A stretch of 64,000 nt of DNA, from positions 18,051,453-18,115,452 of the forward strand of contig CM039502.1 in the NCBI GenBank assembly GCA_022432975.1, read 5' to 3'. The notes under the pieces were generated by a model. The model worked only from the letters and a program-made list of their open reading frames with translations, searched no databases and had not been told where the DNA came from. The translations under genes were made by a program, and so were the position numbers. This stretch comes from Begonia masoniana. Taxonomy: Eukaryota; Streptophyta; Magnoliopsida; Cucurbitales; Begoniaceae. This document shows, in pieces, positions 56,662 through 64,000 of the stretch. How positions within the stretch are numbered: the stretch's first letter is position 1; each line of letters starts with the position of its first letter.

Positions 56662-56839
56662 CCCTAAATCACTCCACCAAACTTTTCAATCTCTCTGGAT
56701 TTCTTGTTTTAGTGGTGACTAATCTTATATTATGACCTATAATCTTCTATTTCTTCTCCTTTCCACGCGGTTTAGCTATGACTTTCCGACCTTTACTTAA
56801 TTTATTAACTATAAAAAATATTTATAAGGAGTGTATGTG
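56662..56839. other. 3' flank of the DUF3537 gene
   Basis: AT-rich, no feature beyond the probable 3' UTR. A truncated LTR follows. Confidence 0.4.
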
Positions 56840-57845
56840 TGTCGCCCCCGAGCCGCCACAAAACATATACCAAATTTTTTTGGACTTAAATACAAAATGT
56901 GGACGTTTTGGGCGTAAATATTATTATTATTATTATTTACCAACCTCTAATCTAATAAAATTTTACCATGACTTTCACTCCAATATACATCATCACATGA
57001 TCATAATTCACTTATTGAAACCATAAAAATTATCCAAATTAAACTTAACAAAATAACACCAAACGAGTGTCATGCAACCATCATACAAGAAATTCGTAAT
57101 ACCTATCATAATATTTATATCCACATCAAGTTCTTAAGTAAAATAACAACTTCAAATGTGCAACACCTATTAAAATATACATGCTAAACTAATCCTAGAC
57201 TCTCTATGTTACACGTACCAAAACATGCTCACAGGTAAAAATCGTCTGGCAACACAAGCTCGCATCGCTGAAGCTCCACGTCAACTGTCAGTCTACTATG
57301 TCTGTGGATCATAGTTCTCACCTACACCACAAAGTTCATCTATGAGTCTATTACTCAGTAAGTGATGTAAATGAATAACAAATGTTATGTATGAACTTTT
57401 CGTGAAAACCATGTTATTTCTATCCTTTTATTTTTTTCTTTTCTTTAAGTGGCTCTGAACTATTGGGGTCATGACTCTAGAGTGAAAATGTACAACTTTA
57501 GGAGCTCGTTATTCGGATGACCAATTCACCCTAGGAGAAATGGAATGGCTTTCTTAAAGTCCACCTTCGGGACAGCCAAACTTAGTTCTTTTACCCACAA
57601 TAGACATTTACGTACTTTACTCTGGTGTTTTATTTATCTTTCGTTAAATGGAAAACATATGCATGAGAAAATTCATTTTCTATGCTTTTTAAAATTCATG
57701 ATGCGTGAACATGGTATAGGCATGCATAAGTGCAAACTGTAACTTAACAAATAAACAAAACGATAACACTATCTATGTCTATGCTACCCTCTCCCAAATG
57801 TAACACATAATCCATCAACATTATATACACCTATCACTTTATGGC
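56840..57845 (-). mobile_element. Truncated reverse-strand LTR
   Basis: Starts TGTCGCCCCCGAG, comparable to the plus-strand left end of the solo LTR at 18,077. On the minus strand it carries an acceptor GTGTAG|GTG at 57,322 and a hairpin at 57,343-57,357. It is cut off at 57,845 by the Athila-like LTR. No TSD could be found and no coding content is supported. Confidence 0.55.
57343..57357 (-). promoter_or_regulatory. Conserved hairpin upstream of the LTR acceptor
   Basis: Minus strand TGAGT-AATAG-ACTCA, 5-bp stem, about 20 nt before GTGTAG|GTG. This is another stem variant with pairing kept. Confidence 0.6.
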
Positions 57846-59354
57846 TGATAAGTGTGTATTTTACACACTTATTCAGATTCTTTAATCTTGATTCGATAAG
57901 TTTTTCTCAAGCATTTGAATGAATTTAACGTTTCTGGTGTAATTGTGCAAATAAGATTAAATCTAACAGGTTAAGTATCAACGAAGAATAAATATAGTGC
58001 AGAATGAAGAAAAATAATGAAATAAAAATATCAACGTGTGGCGGTGAACAAAAGACTAGCCGATTGATCGCCCACATCTCGCGATCGATCGGCTAAAATG
58101 GTATTTGACAAAAAGCAGAAAGTGTGCCGATTGATCGGCCACATATAGGTGATCAATCGGCGGAAGAAAAGACGAAGTAATATTTGGCAGAGAAGTAGCC
58201 GATCAATCGGCCAAGCTTTGCGATCGATCGGCTAATGAGGAGAAGAATTACAGAAAGCAGAAGAGTTGCCGATCGATCGGCCATCTTTGGGCGATCGATC
58301 GGTTAAAGCGAAGAAACTCATTCTTTTGGGCAGAAAGACAGCCGATCGATCGGCTATTCCCAAGCGATGGATCGGCTATTTTAATTGATGGAGGTGTTTA
58401 AATCTGGACCGTTGAAGCTGGACCATTAAAGCCTATTTTAATCTCAGCCGTTAACGATGATTGGAGGCTTCAGATTAATTAAGAATTAGATTAAAGGAGA
58501 GAGGGAGCCATTCAGACGAGAGGGAGATCGATTCAGAAGAGCCCTAGAGAGAGACGGAGACCGGAATGGAGCGGGAGCTTTAGGAACTGAATTTCAACAT
58601 AGTTTTTCTTTCCCTTTCTCTTATGAACTATGAACATCTTTATTATTCTTGTTATTTCTTCTTATTCTAGCATGAACTAAATTTCTTTTCTAAAGTTACG
58701 ATGTAGCCAGACGATGTTTATTTTCTATTTCTTTATTTAATTAAATTCAATAAGTATTTCTTCCAATATTGTTGACGCATTTAATTTCTGTTTTTAAAGC
58801 TTGTAAATTTATGGCCAATCTTTACTTGATTTTTTGGGTGTTTTGAGACTGAGAGATGATAAACATTCGAGCACTGAAATTAATGTCATAAATATGCGTA
58901 GGCTAGAGATAGTTACGGTATTGATGTGATCATTGTGATTTCTTAATATAATTGTATTTGATTAATGTATAATTTGAGACTGAGAAGTGATAATCCATTA
59001 ATCAGATCAACTAAGCAATGTTCGAGAGACATTGTATTAGAATTTATCGAAATCGATCATCAACATAGGGAGAATACTTATGAATATAATTAGGAAGGAA
59101 TGAAAGAAATATTGTCTTAGTGAAATCGTAGTACCTATGTTTTTATTAATCAAATTTAATCTCATTCTATCTGTTTTGTTATTTTACATTAGTTTACTTT
59201 ACTTGTTTTGGTCATTCAATTTAATTTCAATCATTGAAACCATAAAACATGTGTTCAATTTAAAATTAAGATTAATAAATTCGATTATTAATTAACAAGT
59301 CCTTGTGGGTTCGACACTCTAATTATCACTTTAATACTTGTTGCGAATCGTACA
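57846..59354 (+). repeat. 5' LTR of the Athila-like element
   Basis: Begins with a near-terminal palindrome, ATAAGTGTGTA-TTT-TACACACTTAT (57,848-57,872). A GATCGATC array spans 58,067-58,375. The end is set at CGTACA (59,354) by eye, with an uncertainty of tens of bases. Confidence 0.65.
58067..58375. repeat. GCCGATCGATCGGC array in the Athila-like LTR
   Basis: About eight palindromic units of the form GCCGATCGATCGGC (some GATTGATC or GATCAATC) spaced 40-60 bp apart. The 3' LTR copy is at 63,478-63,795. Core GATCGATCG is shared with the chromovirus LTR arrays. Confidence 0.8.
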
Positions 59355-60592
59355 CTTGCTGGATTATGTTATACCTACTGTATCCGGAGTGCATTCAGCT
59401 ATTCGCAAACCGGTCATTGCTGCTAATTTTGAAATTAAGTCAAGCACCTTGCACATGATTAAACAATATCAGTTTAGTGGTTTACCTTCTGAATACCTCA
59501 AAGATCATATTGTAAATTTTTTGGAAGTATGCGACACTTTCAGATACCACAACGTGGAGGATGATGCAGTGAGACTGAGATTATTTCCGTTCTCATTACG
59601 GGACCGAGCGAAGAATTGACTTAACTCTCTGCTAGCCAACTCTATTAATACTTGGGAAGATTTATGCCAGAAGTTTCTTTCTAAATTCTTTCCTTTTGAG
59701 AAGACTGCCAAACTCCGCAATGATATCAACAACTTCAGTCAATTTGATGGAGAAACATTATATGATGCATGGTCGAGATTCAAAGATATGTTGAGAAAAT
59801 GCCCTAACCATGGCCTGCCAAAGTGGATGCATATTCAAACTTTTTATGTGGGATTATCATCATCTACTAAAACACTAGTAAATGCAACTGCAGGTGTGCT
59901 TTAATGAGGAAAACTGAAGAAGCTGCATATGACCTTTTAGAAGAATTGACACTTAATAATGACCAGTGTCATGTGAAGCAATCAATTATGAAACGAACAA
60001 CTGGCACAGCAGAGATCGAAGCTATGAAAGCCTTGACACTACAAGTTGCCTCATTGGCTAAACAATTACAAGAGTCTCATATAGCAGCTAGTGTGGGAAA
60101 AGCACCGATGGTTAATTGTCAATGGTGTCAATGACCACATTAGAGTGAAGAATGTCAAGCGAGAAATCTTCTGCCGAATAAATCTGCAGAACAAGTTAAC
60201 TACATGGGAAATTTTAATCGACAAGTAGATCCCAACTCAAACACTTATAATCCAGGGTGCCGACAACATCCTAATTTCTCATAGCAGAATTCTCAAAATA
60301 CTATGCCTCAACCATTGCAATCGGGTCCATCTCAACAATCTGAGAAGAAAAATGATCTCGAGGTAGCCCTTATGCAATTTATGACCGAAACCCATACAAC
60401 GATGCAGAATCAATTGGCCCAAATTCGAAGTCTTGAGAATCAACTTGGTCAATTTGCTAGTATCATTAATGGAAGATCTCAAGGTACACTACCTAGCAAT
60501 ACAGAAATAAATCTGAAAGAGCATTGTAATGCAATTACCACTCGAACTGGAACAGTAATTGAACCGGTGTAAAAAGAGCCAAGTGTGCCAAA
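59355..60592 (+). pseudogene. Athila-like gag, decayed
   Basis: Opens with the YVIPTVSGVHSAIRKPVIA-like start of Athila gag and the Retrotrans_gag core (LRLFPFSLRDRAK, then DGETLYDAWSRFKDML). Breaks: TGA at 59,617-59,619, where the family has Trp; a small deletion near 59,895 that shifts the frame; and stops within the Cys-x2-Cys-x4-His-x4-Cys knuckle near 60,114-60,160. Later parts are the Asn/Gln-rich segment and a coiled-coil-like stretch (60,350-60,480). The N-terminus before 59,370 is missing. Capsid role inferred from family. Confidence 0.8.
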
Positions 60593-60679
60593 ATTTGATA
60601 ATGGGAGTTCAAGTGAAAATGAAGCTCAAAGGTCTTTTTACCATCTCATCCTTGGCCAATACAAGCAATTCCACCTCAA

Positions 60680-61597
60680 GTGCCGTTTCCACAAAGACTG
60701 AAGAATGTGAAGCTTGATAATCAGTTTTCTAAATTTCTTGATGTCTTCAAAAAGCTCCACATCAACATTCCATTCGCAGAGGTCCTCGAGCAAATGCCGA
60801 AATATGCAAAGTTTCTGAAAGATATTTTGTCCCATAAGCGTAAGATCAAAGAAGGCAGTATGATCGCTTTGACGGAGGAATGTAGCGCTATTATACAACG
60901 AAAGCTTCTACAAAAATTGAAAGATCCGAGAAGTTTCACCATCTCATGTGCAATTGGGAAGTCTATTTTTGAGCGAACATTATGTGATTTGGGTGCTAGT
61001 ATAAATTTAATGCCACTATCTATATTTCGTAAGCTTGGTCTTGGTGAAACAAAGCCTACGAGAGTAGTTCTACAAATGGCTGATCACTCTATCAAGCATC
61101 CATATGGGGTGATTGAAGATGTCCTTGTCAAAGTTGACAAGTTTATTTTCTCCGCTGATTTCTTGATTCTTGATATGGACGAAGATCGTGGCATCCCAAT
61201 AATATTAGGTCGACTATTCTTAGCAACAGGAGGTGCTATAATTGATCTTAGAAAGGGGGAACTCAAATTGCAGGTACAAGATGAAGATGTCACATTTAAG
61301 GTGTATAAATCATTGGAGTACCCAATAGCTATCGATGACATATTTTGGGTGGAACTCCCTAACACTGTAACAAGGGACACTTCACTTCAACCAAATGACT
61401 TTCTTGAGCCTAATGGGAAGCAGTACGTTGAAAATTTGGGGGAGTCGACATTACTCGTCATACCACCTATTAAGAAACCACTCGACTACAAAAAGCTTCT
61501 CACAATTGATAAGTTGATAAATGAGCAACGATTGACACCATATTGGGATAGTACATGTGAAAGTGCAAAGTCCATCATATATTTCGACCCAACATGA
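60680..61597 (+). CDS. Athila-like protease region (305 aa)
   Basis: An intact frame ending TGA 61,595-61,597. The N-terminal ~90 residues match the gag-protease linker, followed by an aspartic protease of the retropepsin fold: CDLGAS at 102-107 (Leu where most have Thr, as is usual in Athila) and the IILGR flap-side motif near 174-178. It would mature gag. The ATG used is the first in the open frame; in the intact element it is an internal Met of gag-pol. The frame ends without running into RT. Confidence 0.75.
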   Translation: MPFPQRLKNVKLDNQFSKFLDVFKKLHINIPFAEVLEQMPKYAKFLKDILSHKRKIKEGSMIALTEECSAIIQRKLLQKLKDPRSFTISCAIGKSIFERTLCDLGASINLMPLSIFRKLGLGETKPTRVVLQMADHSIKHPYGVIEDVLVKVDKFIFSADFLILDMDEDRGIPIILGRLFLATGGAIIDLRKGELKLQVQDEDVTFKVYKSLEYPIAIDDIFWVELPNTVTRDTSLQPNDFLEPNGKQYVENLGESTLLVIPPIKKPLDYKKLLTIDKLINEQRLTPYWDSTCESAKSIIYFDPT

Positions 61598-63266
61598 AGA
61601 AGTATGATGTCGGGCTGTCGACAATAAAACAAGCGCTCGGTGGGAGGCAACCCACCCAAGTATCCTATTTAGTTTGTTATTTCAATTTTTGTTTGCATTA
61701 GTTTTGTTTATTTTATTTTATTTTATTATTATTATTTTTTAGAATTAAAAAAAAAAAAAGCTTCCTGATAGATGACTCCTTCGAACGAAGCTCCACAACG
61801 CTGACGACCAGCCCGAGACGTTATGAGGTACGCTGCTTTTACCCTATTTTTTGTACATTGAGGACAATGTTTGTTTTAAGTTTGGGGGTGATTTTAGCAT
61901 ATCTTAGTACTGTGCTATATTTTGGTATTGCAATCTGAAATCTGGTTTAGGTGTCTATGATTGAAATTTTGAATAAATTCATGTATTAGCTTCTTGAAAA
62001 ATGCTGAGTAAAATATTAGGTTGTATTAGTTTACATTGACTTGAGCTTACAAAGTTAGACTCAGAAACCATGAGCACATTTTCATTCTTGTTTGATTTGA
62101 TCTGTTGTTGTCACGCTCATGTAGTCTAGATATATCGAAGCCTAAACACAGTGAGGGAGTGAAGCTCCAGTCAAATATAACGTTAACGAGTGCTTACTAA
62201 GGAAAATCCTTCTTGGTTTTGCCTAACATCCTCAAATGCAAATTGAAATTTTTTAGAAATAATAGAATGATTTAGGCCATCATTGGACCGTTTGAACTTT
62301 CTTACCTTATCCTTTTGTATCATTTAATAACACTCATAGTCACCATTTTGAGCCTATTATTTACCGTTCAATTGTACCTATTTCAACCTAGTCACATATA
62401 GATTTTCTTACTTTTTCTAAAGAGCACGATGTTTATTGATATATTTGAAAGAGAGTAGGAGAATGTAGTGGTGAGGATAAATAAAGACTCATTTGTCATA
62501 TGTTAATTTATTTTTACGTTGTTATATTATTATTAGTTTTAGTTGTAAAAAAAAAAAAAAAAAAGACAAGTTCGGAAGTTTAGTTTTATTTTCAGTTTAT
62601 TTATTTATTTATTTATTTTACTTTGTAATTATGACAAATGAGTTAATCTAAGTGATATTGAATGAAATAAGTTTGGGGGAGAAAGATCAAAGGAAAGCTT
62701 AAGCGAGTTCAATGATTGAGCGAGTGCAGAGAAGAAAATATTGAGTGGGTGAAATAAGGAAGGATAGGTTGTGCTCTGAGTATTCGTTTGAATCCATATA
62801 ATTCCTACCATTTAGCCCTGCCTTTCATTACAAGTTTTTAAAGACCTATTGACTATTCCTTTGATTTATGGATATTTGCTATTAGTTGGATGGTAGGCAA
62901 AGCCACAGAACGATTACAGTGAATGGAGTGATCCCAAGTGAGTTGTGAGAGCATTCTTTTCCCAAAGCTACATTAGTTGACCCAACAGTTAGAGGTAAAC
63001 GAGGACGAAAACACACACACACACGATGATTTCTAAGTAAGCGAATGTCAATGTGTTGATATAAGTTAATTCTTTTGCAAAGTGTTAATCTTGATAATTT
63101 TAGTATGAATTGTTCAAGCTGAGACAAATTACTAAAAACTTTGATGATGATTTTTTTACCATTATATTGTATGGTGCTTAGTATATGAGATTAGATTATA
63201 TATCTGCCGAAAATTTTGCTTAGTTTTATTCGCTTGAGAACAAGCTTTCATTCAAGTTTGGGGGTG
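61598..63266 (+). other. Non-coding 3' region of the Athila-like element
   Basis: Holds GGGAGGCAACCCACC near 61,651-61,665, common downstream of the coding region in Athila/Tat elements, A/T runs, a (CA)n tract at 63,013-63,023 and the polypurine tract at 63,254-63,266. No envelope-like frame seen. Confidence 0.6.
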
Positions 63267-64000
63267 TGATAAGTGTGTATTTTACACACTTATTCGGATT
63301 CTTTAATCTTGATTCGATAAGTTTTTCTCAAGCATTTGAATGAATTTAACGTTTCTGGTGTAAGTGTGCAGATAAGATTAAGTCTAATAGGTTCAGTATC
63401 AACGAAGAATAAATATAGTGCAGAATGAAGAAAAATAATGAAATAAAAATATCAACGTGTGGCGGTGAACAAAAGACTAGCCGATCGATCACCCACATCT
63501 CGCGATCGATCGGCTGAAATGGTATTTGACGAAAAGCAGAAAGTGTGCCGATCGATCGGCCACATACAGGCGATCAATCGGCGGAAGAAAAGACGAAGTA
63601 ATATTTGGCAGAGAAGTAGCCGATCGATCGGCCAAGCCTTGCGATCGATCGGCTAATGAGGAGAAGAATTACAGAAAGCAGAAGAGTTGCCGATCGATCG
63701 GCCATCTTTGGGCGATCGATCGGTTAAAGCGAAGAAACTCATTCTTTTGGGCAGAAAGACAGCCGATCGATCGGCTATTCCCAAGCGATGGATCGGCTAT
63801 TTTAATTGATGGAGGTGTTTAAATCTGGACCGTTGAAGCTGGACCATTAAAGCCTATTTTAATCTCAGCCGTTAACGATGATTGGAGGCTTCAGATTAAT
63901 TAAGAATTAGGTTAAAGGAGAGAGGGAGCCATTCAGACGAGAGGGAGATCGATTCAGAGGAGCCCTAGAGAGAGATGGAGACCGGAATGGAGCGGGAGCT
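63267..64000 (+). repeat. 3' LTR of the Athila-like element, partial
   Basis: First 734 bp, nearly the same as 57,846 onward. Differences in the GATC array are mostly C/T or G/A (for example GATTGATC against GATCGATC). Confidence 0.85.

Larger units (their letters stand above)
57846..64000 (+). mobile_element. Athila-like gag-protease element, pol missing, runs off the window
   Basis: 5' LTR from 57,846 and 3' LTR from 63,267, both opening TGATAAGTGTGTA. gag and protease lie between, followed by about 1.7 kb of non-coding DNA. No RT, RNase H or integrase was seen, so it is non-autonomous. The leader and primer-binding site seem to be lost: gag-like coding starts almost at the LTR end. AGTTTGGGGGTG is the polypurine tract before the 3' LTR. 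The right end and TSD are outside the window. Confidence 0.8.

Noticed and set aside
1..64000. tRNA or rRNA genes
   Set aside because: None recognised; the tRNA-like strings are retrotransposon primer-binding sites only.

Overview
This is plant nuclear DNA, most likely from a eudicot. It shows plant LTR-retrotransposon lineages (Ty3 chromovirus, Athila/Tat-like, Copia), hAT and Mutator-like transposons, and two intron-containing plant genes. No rRNA, tRNA or CRISPR was seen. I do not name a species.

Positions 1-40,964 are a retrotransposon graveyard nested four levels deep, and most insertions can be bounded to the base by target-site duplications (TSDs). The outermost layer is an old Ty3 element with an Athila/Tat-like gag (612-37,041). 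Into it went a hAT MITE (1,004-1,878; TSD GTTGTTAT), a Copia gag-only element (2,622-20,508; TSD TATTT) and a chromovirus, here called el1 (21,072-36,367; TSD GCATC). The Copia element holds a second chromovirus, el3 (5,055-~18,056, right end lost), and a solo LTR (18,077-20,229; TSD GGCAA). The el3 LTR was split by a third, reverse-strand chromovirus, el2 (5,933-15,584; TSD CGTTA/CATTA). el1 was split by a solo LTR (26,253-31,322; TSD CCTTG) that itself carries another solo LTR (28,484-31,129; TSD GTTTT). Another LTR remnant (37,042-40,964) holds one more solo LTR (37,459-39,910; TSD AATTA).

Positions 42,521-56,661 hold the only apparently intact host genes. One is a nine-exon receptor-like cytoplasmic kinase with an N-terminal USP domain (class IX, no U-box; minus strand). 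The other is a three-exon DUF3537 membrane protein (plus strand). Between them lie a 6.5-kb Mutator-like element (46,613-53,156; 9-bp TSD) and a fold-back MITE (53,290-54,137; 9-bp TSD). The Mutator-like element carries two convergent genes, each starting from a promoter-bearing terminal inverted repeat, an arrangement like maize MuDR.

Positions 56,840-64,000 hold a truncated LTR and then a gag-protease-only Athila-like element (57,846 to beyond the window end).

The most notable observation is inside the long LTRs. Several LTR families share a layout that looks like a spliced leader: a TATA-like box, a donor, a 45-50 nt mini-exon bounded by AG|GT sites, and a second acceptor GTAG|GTG. About 20 nt before that last acceptor there is a hairpin whose stem sequence changes between families while pairing is kept. 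In the chromovirus LTRs the mini-exon and the following exon join into a short reading frame that varies mainly at synonymous positions. No start codon was found for it. A second notable observation is that unrelated LTR lineages carry arrays of GATCGATC-centred palindromes.
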